From: Zestomicrobium sp964482405
GTDB taxonomy: Archaea > Thermoproteota > Thermoprotei_A > Sulfolobales > NBVN01
Reading direction: 5' to 3'
Assembly (NCBI GenBank): GCA_964482405.1
Contig: CAYZXH010000019.1
Location: 1 to 28,816 of the forward strand
Length of the DNA stretch: 28,816 nt
A program made the translations under genes and the position numbers. The notes beneath the pieces are model-generated. The model did no database searches. It was given only the letters and a program-made list of their open reading frames with translations, and was not told the origin of the DNA. Within the stretch, counting starts at the first letter, position 1, and each line of letters opens with the position of its first letter. Shown one piece after another: positions 13,718-21,015 of this stretch.

Positions 13718-14243
13718 GCTCAGAAAGTTAGATGAGTTATCTAAGTTTATCGAGGAATACATAGGGGATTCGGGCAAGGCTGTTTTCGAGACCTTAATCA
13801 GGCATAATAAGGAGTTGACGGATTCCGAGATTGTTTCAGAAACAGGTATTAACGAGCAGGAGGTTAGGAGGGCTTTATACGAGTTGCACTCACTAGGTAT
13901 CGTCGCTTATAAGAGGAGGCAAAGTCCTGAGGACGGGAGGTTTATCTATACTTGGTTTATAGATGGTGGTAGACTCAATCAAATACTTCTTCAGAGGAAG
14001 AAGGAAGTTTTAAATAAGCTTAAAGCTAGGCTAAACTTCGAATCTAATAATACGTTCTTCGTGTGTGACGTTGACGGCGTTAGGCTGACCTTCGACGAAG
14101 CTTACGAGAACGACTTTAAGTGCCCTAAATGCGGGGCTGATTTAAGTCCGGAGGACAATACCGCAGCGAAGGAACTCCTGAAGAGTATGATCGCTAAACT
14201 TGAAGAGGAAATATCTAATGAGGAGAAGGAACTCACTAGTTGA
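13710..14243 (+). CDS. tfe: Transcription initiation factor E, alpha subunit
   Basis: TFE helps open promoters with TBP, TFB and RNA polymerase. The 177-aa protein has an N-terminal extended winged helix (about 10-85) and a C-terminal zinc ribbon. The ribbon has Cys119, Cys138 and Cys141; the fourth position is Asp122 (CDVD) where many homologues have CxxC, so zinc binding may be weaker or use Asp. A helical acidic tail follows. TTG 13710 follows GGTGAT at 13699-13704 and overlaps the trm56 stop. The end overlaps the methyltransferase gene by 26 nt. Confidence 0.92.
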   Translation: MSKLRKLDELSKFIEEYIGDSGKAVFETLIRHNKELTDSEIVSETGINEQEVRRALYELHSLGIVAYKRRQSPEDGRFIYTWFIDGGRLNQILLQRKKEVLNKLKARLNFESNNTFFVCDVDGVRLTFDEAYENDFKCPKCGADLSPEDNTAAKELLKSMIAKLEEEISNEEKELTS

Positions 14244-15186
14244 TTTATTCGCTGGTGGGGGAGGGTTTACAAGGGGATTTTACGAGGCAGGTTTCGAGCC
14301 CGTCTTAGCCGTAGATATTGATGAAGCTTCTGTTAAGACTTACGTGTCTAACTTCCCTAGATCACTAGTCATATCGGAGGATGTGCGCGGGCTTGAGTGT
14401 TGGAGACTACGTAACCTCATTAATAACTTGAAGGTAGACGTACTGATAGGTTCCCCACCCTGCGAGCCTTTCACGGGTTCTAACCCTAGGAGAATGAAGG
14501 ACCCCTTAGATAGGCTGTATAAAGACGATGTAGGTAGACTAGTTCTGGAATTCATAAGGGTCCTTGAATGTTTAGGACCAAGCTACTTCGTGATGGAGAA
14601 CGTGCCCGCGATACTAGACGGGGATTTGCGTTCGGCGCTCAAGGAAGAATTCGGTAGAGTTGGTTATGAGGTTTACTTCAATTTTCTTAGAGCGGAGGAT
14701 TACGGGACCCCGTCAAGAAGACTCAGGGTATTCGCTTCTAACATCATCATAAACCCGCCTAGGATGAGTAAGACAGTCACTGTGACAGAAGCGCTCTCAG
14801 GCCTTCCTGAACCTTCTGTAGACCCTCAGATACCTAATCATGAACCACCACCTAGTCTTAGTAAGTCTAAGCTTAAGAAAGCTCTTAGGCTTAAATGGGG
14901 TGGTTCGGCGGTCATGTATGAAGGTGCTGAGGGGCGTTTGCTACCTAACCTAATAAAGCTACACCCTTACAGAGTTGCGCCGACGGTTTTAGGTTCTTCG
15001 AGGTTCATACACCCCTTCGAGAATAGGTTGTTAACCGTGAGGGAACAAGCTAGATTGATGGGATTTCCTGATAACCACACGTTTTTAGGGGGGAGGGATC
15101 AGCAATATAATCAGGTGGGAGAGGCGGTTCCGCCACCGCTAGCTAAAGCGATAGCTCTCGAACTGCTTAAGCACTTAGATGCTTGA
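14218..15186 (+). CDS. C5-cytosine DNA methyltransferase
   Basis: This 322-aa enzyme is of the m5C methyltransferase family. Motif I is DLFAGGGGF (9-17), motif IV GSPPC with catalytic Cys82, motif VI ENVP (127-130), motif VIII TPSRRLRVF (164-172), and motifs IX/X are LTVREQARLMGFP and YNQVGEAVPPPLAKAI. The target recognition region is short. ATG 14218 is chosen: the fold begins at once (SLVDLFAG), and GAGG at about 14206-14209 precedes it. TTG 14200 is the longest alternative. The start lies inside tfe. No restriction endonuclease gene is adjacent, so this is an orphan methyltransferase in a housekeeping operon. Confidence 0.92.
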   Translation: MRRRNSLVDLFAGGGGFTRGFYEAGFEPVLAVDIDEASVKTYVSNFPRSLVISEDVRGLECWRLRNLINNLKVDVLIGSPPCEPFTGSNPRRMKDPLDRLYKDDVGRLVLEFIRVLECLGPSYFVMENVPAILDGDLRSALKEEFGRVGYEVYFNFLRAEDYGTPSRRLRVFASNIIINPPRMSKTVTVTEALSGLPEPSVDPQIPNHEPPPSLSKSKLKKALRLKWGGSAVMYEGAEGRLLPNLIKLHPYRVAPTVLGSSRFIHPFENRLLTVREQARLMGFPDNHTFLGGRDQQYNQVGEAVPPPLAKAIALELLKHLDA

Positions 15187-15198
15187 GGAAATCAACTA

Positions 15199-15207
15199 TT
15201 TTAATAA
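15199..15207 (+). promoter_or_regulatory. BoxA before the SpoU-like gene
   Basis: TTTTAATAA at 15199-15207 within an A/T-rich stretch. A transcript start near 15228 fits the later start codon of the next gene (ATG 15306) better than TTG 15183. Confidence 0.4.
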
Positions 15208-15305
15208 AACATGTTTACAAGATATTTGTGAGGCTGATATCGAGCGATTTTAACGTGTGTGGAGGGTGGGTAGAAGTGGTGGATCGAGATCGTGAGGGTG
15301 TGGGG

Positions 15306-15797
15306 ATGTCTGGGGGTGTTGAAAGCGGTCTAGAATTGGTGGTGGTAGTCAATAATGTCTCGTCCCCTCAGAGGTTGATTGATTTCGCTAAGATGGTATA
15401 TGGTTTAATTAATTTAAAAAGCAGCTTAGTCTTCACCAGAGTTTCCGGTATGGCGGCTCAGACAGGAGTTCCTGAGGTTAGTAAGTACTTGTTTAGGTTA
15501 GGTAAGCCGTTGCTTATCCTGCCAACGCCTCAGGACGTCATCGATTTGTTAAAACCTGATAGGGTCTTAGTGTTGGCTAAGACGGAGGTTTCTAAGGATA
15601 TAGAAGAAGTAGCAAGCGACTTGAAAGGTAAGGTAGCTCTGGTAGTTAATGGCGGTGACACACCACCCTCTAAAACAGAGCTTAGTTTAGGAGATCACGT
15701 GATGGTAGGTGAGCTCGACCCTTCCACACCTCCTCAAGCAACACTCGCTATAGCGCTTTACGTAATCGCGAAGAAGCGTACGCGGAAAAACATTTAA
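15306..15797 (+). CDS. Archaeal SpoU-like / COG4080-type protein
   Basis: A protein of 163 aa from ATG 15306. LELVVVVNNVSSPQRLIDFA opens the conserved part, followed by VSGMAAQTGVPEVSKYLF and ILPTPQDVIDLLKPDRVLVL. This pattern is that of a small archaeal family annotated as SpoU rRNA-methylase-related (sometimes RecB-family) with a SPOUT-like fold. An RNA-modifying role is plausible but not proven. The long frame opens at TTG 15183. The N-terminal extension there is unlike the family and overlaps the promoter, so ATG 15306, preceded by GAGGGTGTGG, is preferred. The tRNA-Gln gene follows. Confidence 0.6.
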   Translation: MSGGVESGLELVVVVNNVSSPQRLIDFAKMVYGLINLKSSLVFTRVSGMAAQTGVPEVSKYLFRLGKPLLILPTPQDVIDLLKPDRVLVLAKTEVSKDIEEVASDLKGKVALVVNGGDTPPSKTELSLGDHVMVGELDPSTPPQATLAIALYVIAKKRTRKNI

Positions 15798-15799
15798 GC
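15791..15799 (+). promoter_or_regulatory. BoxA of tRNA-Gln
   Basis: CATTTAAGC is centred 29 nt before the first base of the tRNA, the usual archaeal spacing. It overlaps the last codons of the preceding gene. Confidence 0.55.
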
Positions 15800-15823
15800 C
15801 GTGTTACAATAAGAAAATCATGG

Positions 15824-15914
15824 AGCCGGGTCGTCTAGCGGCCAAGGATGCGGGGCTTTGGACCACGTGGGAAGACCCCCCGTGACCGGGGTTCGAATCC
15901 CCGCCCGGCTACCA
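15824..15914 (+). tRNA. tRNA-Gln (anticodon TTG) with intron
   Basis: The acceptor stem AGCCGGG (15824-15830) pairs with CCCGGCT (15904-15910). Discriminator A is at 15911 and CCA is encoded at 15912-15914. The D stem is 15833-15836 with 15846-15849. The anticodon stem CGGGG (15851-15855) pairs with CCCCG (15878-15882). The loop is C T TTG G C once the intron is removed; the anticodon TTG is at 15858-15860. The T stem and loop (CGGGG TTCGAAT CCCCG) are perfect. A 15-nt intron sits after position 37. Confidence 0.95.
15862..15876 (+). other. 15-nt tRNA intron at position 37/38
   Basis: The precursor folds into a bulge-helix-bulge motif. The 4-bp central helix is loop bases CTTT (15856-15859) with GAAG (15871-15874). 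The 5' bulge GGA is cut after G15861 and the 3' bulge ACC is cut after C15876. The inner stem is only CC/GG closing ACGT. Cutting in the standard place after the second base of each bulge leaves a normal seven-base anticodon loop. The tRNA splicing endonuclease would remove it. Confidence 0.88.
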
Positions 15915-15964
15915 CACAACCCCCTTATTTAACTTTGCTTTCCTATAACGAGGTGGGATGATTC

Positions 15965-16300
15965 GTGGAGTGCTGGCTCTCCAGCCCTGAAGCGTTTGCT
16001 CCCAAGGGGATTAAGTTTATTTTCATATGTAGTCATGAACCTAAAGATATCTACTTTATTGAGGATCTGCACGAGCATGCTTCCTTGATTAGCGAGTCTC
16101 TGAGTAGAACTCTGGGTGTTGGGGGTCTTAGGGTGGTGTTTAGTGATAATGAAGTCATAGGTTCTGATTACATGCTATACTCTTTCAAAGTTTTTCACGA
16201 AGGAGATTACGTTGGTACTTGCAGGTTTGTGACTTACTGCAATAAATTAATTAAGTCTTTATGCACTATTAGTTCGGGGATGACTTTTGAGAAATCCTGA
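15965..16300 (+). CDS. Unknown small protein upstream of molybdoenzyme
   Basis: This 111-aa protein is one I do not recognise. It is an alpha/beta-looking sequence with several Cys (residues 3, 22, 82, 87 and 97, not in a clear metal-binding spacing). GTG 15965 follows GAGGTGGG at 15950-15957. Its end overlaps the start of the molybdoenzyme gene by 14 nt, so the two are coupled and it may be an accessory protein, for example in cofactor handling. This is inferred from context only. Confidence 0.65.
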   Translation: MECWLSSPEAFAPKGIKFIFICSHEPKDIYFIEDLHEHASLISESLSRTLGVGGLRVVFSDNEVIGSDYMLYSFKVFHEGDYVGTCRFVTYCNKLIKSLCTISSGMTFEKS

Positions 16301-16850
16301 CTCCTTACCTCCCGGGCAGAGGGCTATTCCGAATTTCATAATCTACAGGATCCTTGGTCAGCCGGAAGTAGACATTAATTCTTGGAGACTAAAAATATTG
16401 GGTGATGTAAGTAAGCCCCTAACATACGCTTACGAAGACTTACTAAAGATTGCTGATACGTCTTACGTCTCAGACTTTCACTGCGTTACTGGATGGTCTG
16501 TGAGGGGTGTTGTTTGGGAAGGTGTTTCGCTACGTAGGCTCGCGATGGAGGCACAGCCCTTGAAAGGTGTTGAATGGGTTTACGTTAGGGGCTTAGATAA
16601 ATACACTACGGTAATACCGTACGAGGATTTTCTTGACGAGAGAGGACTTCTCGTGTTAAGGATTAATGGGAGGCCCTTAAGCCCTGAGCAGGGTTTTCCA
16701 GCCAGGATTTTCATACCGCACCTATACGGTTGGAAAAGCGCTAAATGGGTGTCTGAAATCTTCTTCACTAAAAAGTATAAGGATGGGTACTGGGAAGCTC
16801 TAGGTTATCACAGTAGAGGAAACGTTTGGAGAGAGGAAAGATTTAAGTAG
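16287..16850 (+). CDS. Sulfite-oxidase-fold molybdopterin oxidoreductase
   Basis: This 187-aa protein consists of the molybdenum cofactor-binding domain of the sulfite oxidase/YedY family. The Mo-coordinating cysteine is Cys66 in DFHCVTGW. The motifs GQPEVDINSWRLKILG, PARIFIPHLYGWKSAKWV and GYWEALGYH are typical of short prokaryotic members. No twin-arginine or other signal peptide is visible, so it appears cytoplasmic. TTG 16287 is the only start after the in-frame stop at 16281. The dimerisation domain of eukaryotic sulfite oxidase is absent, as in YedY. The substrate cannot be deduced from sequence. Confidence 0.85.
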   Translation: MRNPDSLPPGQRAIPNFIIYRILGQPEVDINSWRLKILGDVSKPLTYAYEDLLKIADTSYVSDFHCVTGWSVRGVVWEGVSLRRLAMEAQPLKGVEWVYVRGLDKYTTVIPYEDFLDERGLLVLRINGRPLSPEQGFPARIFIPHLYGWKSAKWVSEIFFTKKYKDGYWEALGYHSRGNVWREERFK

Positions 16851-16854
16851 TCAG

Positions 16855-16874
16855 CTCTTCTTTTCGAAAGAGTT
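16855..16874 (+). terminator. Possible hairpin terminator after the molybdoenzyme
   Basis: CTCTT (16855-16859) and AAGAG (16867-16871) form a 5-bp stem around a T-rich loop, shortly after the stop codon. It is short, so the call is weak. Confidence 0.25.
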
Positions 16875-16967
16875 ACATTAATCTAGTTGATCGACATTTT
16901 AAGTCACACATGAAAATATTCAAACAGTTTAATTAGTATAATGTTATCTTTGGTTAGGTGTGTTAAT

Positions 16968-16975
16968 CTTTATTA
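16968..16975 (+). promoter_or_regulatory. BoxA of superoxide reductase gene
   Basis: CTTTATTA sits about 38 nt before ATG 17010. A transcript start near 16997-17000 would place the ribosome binding site GGTGAG (16997-17002) at the very 5' end of the mRNA. Confidence 0.45.
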
Positions 16976-17009
16976 ACCTCGAGAACGATTTGTTAGCGGT
17001 GAGTCTTAA

Positions 17010-17384
17010 ATGAAGAGCTTTGGCGAGTTGATATATAGTCAGGAGAGAGCTCCCGGCGAGGCGATAACGAAGGTTGAGACACATACCCCGAGGATAGAGG
17101 CGCCTGACACCGTGAGAGCTAACGAAGCTTTTGAAGTTAAGATTTTCGTAGGGCCTCATCCAAACACTGTGGAGCACTCTATTAGGAGGATAGAGTTCTA
17201 CTTCTACGAGGAGGGTAGGTCGTTTAACCCAATAAGACTAGCGACTACGGAACTAGAACCTGTTTATAGTGAGCCGGAAGTGAAATTTAAGATAAAGCTG
17301 AAGAAGAGTGGAGTTATATATGCTATAGAGTATTGCAACCTACACGGCTTATGGGAAGCTAGGAAAGAAATTAAGGTCGAGTAA
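17010..17384 (+). CDS. sor: Superoxide reductase (neelaredoxin type), Lys-to-Thr variant
   Basis: This 124-aa protein reduces superoxide to hydrogen peroxide at a mononuclear Fe site. Ligands visible are His25 (ETHTP), His50 and His56 (GPHPNTVEH), Cys109 and His112 (YCNLHGLWE); Glu23 is the usual sixth ligand. The residue between Glu23 and His25 is Thr24; most superoxide reductases have the catalytic Lys there (EKHVP). The same Lys-to-Thr replacement is known from the Ignicoccus hospitalis enzyme, which is still active. There is no N-terminal desulforedoxin domain (1Fe type). ATG 17010 follows GGTGAG. It faces the metal transporter/flavodiiron genes, and its product, peroxide, is the substrate of the peroxiredoxin encoded at 19749-20450. 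Confidence 0.93.
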   Translation: MKSFGELIYSQERAPGEAITKVETHTPRIEAPDTVRANEAFEVKIFVGPHPNTVEHSIRRIEFYFYEEGRSFNPIRLATTELEPVYSEPEVKFKIKLKKSGVIYAIEYCNLHGLWEARKEIKVE

Positions 17385-17392
17385 ATTTATTT

Positions 17393-18424
17393 TCAAATTT
17401 CAATACCTAAAACAACGTTAGCTATTCTCCCAATAAAGTAAGTTGTTGCAGCGGCGATCATGCTTAACGATAATAACTCCAGTATCTTTCGCTTAATATT
17501 AAGTCCTCCTAAAACTGATATTACGAACCCCGTTAAACCTAGGGCTATTGCAGATGAAATGAAAGAGGTTATCACGGAGATTGGTGGTGGTATAAGCAAC
17601 ACGTAAGGAAGTAGAGGTACTAGAGAACCTACGAAGTACGAGAACCCGGTGTATAATCCTGCTTTCTTAGGATCCTTACGTACCTCCTCGTCATCAAGGA
17701 CTCCCTCCCCAACGGTCTCAGCACCTGTATTCTTGTCGCTATACGCATATCCTACCTTGGATAGTAGTTTGGAACGTCTTATCTTCTCGTTAGTTATTTG
17801 AGTACTTGTTTTTGAACTTACGTAAGCTCCTATGCCCATGGAGAGAGCTCCCCCCACACCAACTAATATGCCGCCAGCGAATACGTATAGTGGTGATAAG
17901 AAAGTTCCTGCAAGTCCTGCTGAAACTGAAAGAACCTCAACTAAGCCGTCATTCATTCCTAAGACTATTTCCCTGACGTGATCTAGGAAGGTCTTATACC
18001 GTCTCTCCTCCTCTCCTAAAATGATTTCATGAAGTGTTTCATCTTTAATAATTCTGGTGAGTAGCTCTTTTTCGTGATCACTCAAATAATCTGACTCAAC
18101 AAGACTTAAATACTCATCGATTGTGCTTGCCTCACTATGCTCCAACAACTTAATAACGAACCCTAAACCGAAGACCCTGTACGTGATCTTCAGTAGCATG
18201 AGATTAACTAACTTCCTGAACTTACTTGCCTGAGGTTCTAGACCTCTTGTTTTTAAGAAGTCCCTCCAGAAATTAGTGTGTGATGCCTCTATAGAAGCTA
18301 GCTCTCTCAACTTTTCACTAAGTACGTTATCAGACACTTTCTTAGCTAAGTATTCGTAGAATATTTGAGCGATTTCCTCGTCCTCTAAAGACTTAATAGC
18401 GGTCTTCAAGAGGGGGTGACACAT
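17393..18424 (-). CDS. Ferritin-like domain fused to VIT1/CCC1 metal transporter
   Basis: A 343-aa membrane protein. Residues 1-140 form a rubrerythrin/ferritin-like four-helix domain with di-iron ligands visible at Glu46/His49 (EASH) and Glu129/His132 (ETLH). Residues about 145-343 are a VIT1/CCC1 domain (VLGMNDGLVEVLSVSAGLAG) with about five hydrophobic helices. The same fusion is found in MbfA, an iron exporter of bacteria. It likely moves Fe or Mn across the membrane and senses or oxidises iron. ATG 18424 begins 2 nt after the end of the flavodiiron gene on the same strand, so they form an operon. Transport direction is not known. Confidence 0.85.
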   Translation of the reverse strand: MCHPLLKTAIKSLEDEEIAQIFYEYLAKKVSDNVLSEKLRELASIEASHTNFWRDFLKTRGLEPQASKFRKLVNLMLLKITYRVFGLGFVIKLLEHSEASTIDEYLSLVESDYLSDHEKELLTRIIKDETLHEIILGEEERRYKTFLDHVREIVLGMNDGLVEVLSVSAGLAGTFLSPLYVFAGGILVGVGGALSMGIGAYVSSKTSTQITNEKIRRSKLLSKVGYAYSDKNTGAETVGEGVLDDEEVRKDPKKAGLYTGFSYFVGSLVPLLPYVLLIPPPISVITSFISSAIALGLTGFVISVLGGLNIKRKILELLSLSMIAAATTYFIGRIANVVLGIEI

Positions 18425-18426
18425 TA

Positions 18427-19650
18427 TTAAGAAACCCCTAAATACGTCAAGATCTCCCTACTCATATAGTCTAGTTTTTGGAGATCTGTCTCCGTGAGCA
18501 AGCTATTAACAGATAACTCCTTGGAGAGCTTGAATTTAGACTTTATGAGAATATTCTTCAACTCTCTCGATGCTGCGTCGTTCCAACCATACGTAGTTAT
18601 GAGATAGATGGGTTTCTCGACGTTCGATTTACTCAGCAACAACTCCAGTAAGTACTTAGTTATAGGGAAAACAGAGTTATCGTACGTTGAAGTAGCTAGG
18701 ACGATTACCTTAGCGTCAATTACCTCACCTAGGAAGTCCGAGACATTGTCTCTATGATCTGACGTGAACCTGAATACTTTAACGTCCACGTTATCCCTGC
18801 CTATAGTACTCAAGAGTTTTCTAATTATTTCTTCGTTGTAGCCGTACATAGACGTGTAAAGAATAACTACCTTCTTATCTTCTGGCACTCCCTCAGCCCA
18901 TGAACGGTAGAGTTTAAGGACTTCCTTAACAACGTTAGCTCCTAGTAAGACAGCGCCGTGGGATGGAGCTATTAACTCAGTTTTTAAGTTAAGCGTGGAG
19001 AGCTTATCTAAAGCCTTAATGACGTTATCTCTGTAATGCCCTATTATGTTGACGAAGTATTTCCTCATGTATTTAACGTACTGTGTTGTTAAATCCGTTA
19101 AATCGCTTATCGTGTATGGGGCTATGGAGTAGGCGCCGAAAGCGTCGCAAGTCATTAAAGCCCCGAATTCTTCTATGTGAGTGAAGATCGTTTCGGGCCA
19201 ATGCAACCAAGGTGTATGCAAGAACTTCAAAGCCATGTTGCCAAGTCTCAATTCCTCACCGTCCCTCACGGATCTGAACTTAATGTCCAAGCCTAGAAGC
19301 GACTTTACCAGCTTAGCTGTTAGTGGATGTCCCAAGACTTCAGCTCTAAAATCGCTTAAGGTGCTTAGAGCTTTCAGGGAGCTGCTATGATCAGGTTCCA
19401 TGTGCTGAATAACCACGTACTTAATATCCCTTAAATCGACGACTCTCCTAAGAGCGTTAACGTACTCTTCCGAGAAACTATGTTTTACGGTATCGAAGAG
19501 AATGGATCCCTCATTAGTTCTTAAGACGTATGAGTTGTAGGTAACGCCTTCAGGTATCTCCCAGAGCGACTCAAAATACCTTATGTCCCTATCAATAGCT
19601 CTTAAGACTATTAAATCTTTCAGAACTTCCCTAACCTCAACTGTTTTCAT
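18427..19650 (-). CDS. Flavodiiron protein (oxygen/NO reductase)
   Basis: This 407-aa class A flavodiiron protein has a metallo-beta-lactamase domain (1-250) followed by a flavodoxin domain (258-407). Di-iron ligands are His83, Glu85, Asp87 (HMEPDH), His150, Asp169 and His231. The FMN-binding loop is TSMYG (266-270). It reduces O2 to water, or NO to N2O, in the cytoplasm, receiving electrons from rubredoxin or a flavoprotein. ATG 19650 lies behind AGGGGTT, with a BoxA-like CCTTAAAACC at 19679-19688. It is followed by the ferritin/VIT1 gene in one operon. Confidence 0.93.
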   Translation of the reverse strand: MKTVEVREVLKDLIVLRAIDRDIRYFESLWEIPEGVTYNSYVLRTNEGSILFDTVKHSFSEEYVNALRRVVDLRDIKYVVIQHMEPDHSSSLKALSTLSDFRAEVLGHPLTAKLVKSLLGLDIKFRSVRDGEELRLGNMALKFLHTPWLHWPETIFTHIEEFGALMTCDAFGAYSIAPYTISDLTDLTTQYVKYMRKYFVNIIGHYRDNVIKALDKLSTLNLKTELIAPSHGAVLLGANVVKEVLKLYRSWAEGVPEDKKVVILYTSMYGYNEEIIRKLLSTIGRDNVDVKVFRFTSDHRDNVSDFLGEVIDAKVIVLATSTYDNSVFPITKYLLELLLSKSNVEKPIYLITTYGWNDAASRELKNILIKSKFKLSKELSVNSLLTETDLQKLDYMSREILTYLGVS

Positions 19651-19748
19651 ATGAACCCCTATAATATAGTTAGCGAATCCTTAAAACCTGCGTGTTAGTG
19701 AGCGGCTTCTTCAAATAAAAAAGTGTTTCTAGTCTTGTGGCACACGGA

Positions 19749-20450
19749 CTATTTACGAGCTTCAGCCACCCTCTTTAAGTAAGCTCTTGCCTCTGCCGCG
19801 TCCTCTGCTGGAACTTCCTTGTGGCAGAACCACCAGTCAAAGCACGTATACTTTTTCGGTCTCTCAGACGCTTCATCCATGGTTGACGGAGGTGGTATAA
19901 TAGCTCTCTCACCTATTAACTCGTTGTTAGGCCAGTTGGCGGGTATGGCTACGCCGTGTTCTTCATGTACTTGCAGTGCTTTCAGTATTCTGAGTATTTC
20001 GTCGATATTCCTGCCTAACTCTAGGGGGTAATATAAGATAACTCTTATGATGCCTTCGGGATCCACAATGAATACTGCTCTAACGGTCGCAGTAGTAGAT
20101 TCTGCGTGAAGTAATCCGAGCTTCTCAGCTACTTGACCTCTAGGATCCGCTATTATAGGGAACGGTATCTCATAACCTAGCTTCTCTTTTATCCACTCAA
20201 CCCACTTAATATGACTATAGTTGCTGTCTACGCTTAGTCCTATAAGCTCTGCGTTGAGTTTCTTGAAGTCTTCATACCTAATAGCGAAAGACACGAACTC
20301 GGTAGTACATACTGGCGTGAAATCTGCTGGATGACTAAAGAGAACGAACCACTTACCTTTATAGTCGTCTGGTAAAGTCTTCTTACCGTAGTTAGTATCT
20401 ACCTCAAGTTTCGGGAAGGACTCACCAATTAAAGGTATTAAACCCGGCAT
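19749..20450 (-). CDS. Peroxiredoxin, archaeal Prx6-like
   Basis: This 233-aa thiol peroxidase reduces H2O2 and alkyl hydroperoxides. The peroxidatic Cys48 is in PVCTTEF; Thr45 and Arg123 fit the active-site set. The C-terminal arm has Cys203 and Cys209 (CFDWWFC), as in the Aeropyrum enzyme where they sit at 207 and 213. ATG 20450 follows GGTGA at about 20456-20460. It completes the oxygen-defence block with the superoxide reductase and flavodiiron protein. Confidence 0.95.
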   Translation of the reverse strand: MPGLIPLIGESFPKLEVDTNYGKKTLPDDYKGKWFVLFSHPADFTPVCTTEFVSFAIRYEDFKKLNAELIGLSVDSNYSHIKWVEWIKEKLGYEIPFPIIADPRGQVAEKLGLLHAESTTATVRAVFIVDPEGIIRVILYYPLELGRNIDEILRILKALQVHEEHGVAIPANWPNNELIGERAIIPPPSTMDEASERPKKYTCFDWWFCHKEVPAEDAAEARAYLKRVAEARK

Positions 20451-20483
20451 TTTTTGTTCACCAAGTAATATATAAACATAGGG

Positions 20484-20493
20484 ATATTTAAAT
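20484..20493 (-). promoter_or_regulatory. BoxA of peroxiredoxin gene
   Basis: ATATTTAAAT (read on the minus strand ATTTAAATAT) is a strong BoxA, 34 nt before the start codon. The mRNA would start around 20463 with the ribosome binding site near its 5' end. Confidence 0.6.
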
Positions 20494-20549
20494 CTTTCTG
20501 TTAGATAAATAACAATGTTCTTTCAATTTTCAAAATAGATAAACCCTTA

Positions 20550-20867
20550 AGCAGGGATTCTAGGGAATGTTCGTTACTAGCCAAGCTTTCTATTGTGAAT
20601 ACCTGTAATTGCTTGGCCAGCGGTTCATTGCCCCGCGGGTCTCGGAAACACGGAGACGTCAATGAGATATGCTACATAGCGTTTTGGTGATGTTGGTGGT
20701 TTGCGGGAGTCTCTCTAGTGATGCGTTATGCTAAGCACGTGAAGCTAAGCATCTATGCTCTCGAGGCAATGACAATAGCCATAACCCCGAGCCCCTCGAA
20801 GAGAGGGGTAGGGGTAATGGGCCGGGAACCTGGCCCGGGGCTAAACCCTCGGAAAGAGGGAATGTAA
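20550..20867 (+). pseudogene. Remnant of tnpB (C-terminal part, IS200/IS605 family)
   Basis: One open frame, interrupted by a TGA at 20688-20690, reads like the last 100 residues of an IS605-type TnpB. SRECSLLAKLSIVNTCNC resembles the degenerated zinc-finger region. HGDVNEICYIA resembles the third RuvC motif with its Asp. A tail follows (ALEAMTIAITPSPSKRGVG), ending at TAA 20865-20867. The N-terminal three quarters are missing. The 3' part is GC-rich with several hairpins: CCCCTC/GAGGGG, GGGCC/GGCCC and CCCTC/GAGGG. This matches the guide (omega) RNA scaffold that overlaps tnpB 3' ends. It fills the gap between the peroxiredoxin and AlaX genes. The assignment rests on motif reading only. Confidence 0.6.
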
Positions 20868-20874
20868 TCCCAAA

Positions 20875-20924
20875 CCTCCCAGTCCCTCCAAGACAGGGGT
20901 TCCTTCTAGGGCTGGGAGGAGGTC
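20875..20924 (+). mobile_element. IS605-type right-end hairpin
   Basis: CCTCCCAG (20875-20882) pairs with CTGGGAGG (20912-20919), and the block ends in GGAGGAGGTC. The 16 bases at 20909-20924 recur exactly, in reverse orientation, at 28755-28770. This is the form of the right end of archaeal tnpB elements, a few tens of bases after the tnpB stop. Nothing else is visible from 20925 to the AlaX gene end at 21016. Confidence 0.6.
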
Positions 20925-21015
20925 GGAGCTACCATCGAGCATCTTCAAACCAGTCACAGCTTAGAATTAATTAACTTGCTGATTATTTAAGACTCAGTGT
21001 GTTTAGTTTTGTTGG

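Noticed and set aside
15183..15305. N-terminal extension of the SpoU-like protein from TTG 15183
   Set aside because: It overlaps a BoxA-like promoter and reads unlike the family, whose conserved part begins shortly after ATG 15306.
20550..20930. Stable structured RNA such as RNase P RNA or SRP RNA
   Set aside because: The hairpins are strong, but I find neither the RNase P core (GAGGAAAGTC type) nor an SRP helix 8 signature. A TnpB-like reading frame with a following right-end hairpin explains the region better.
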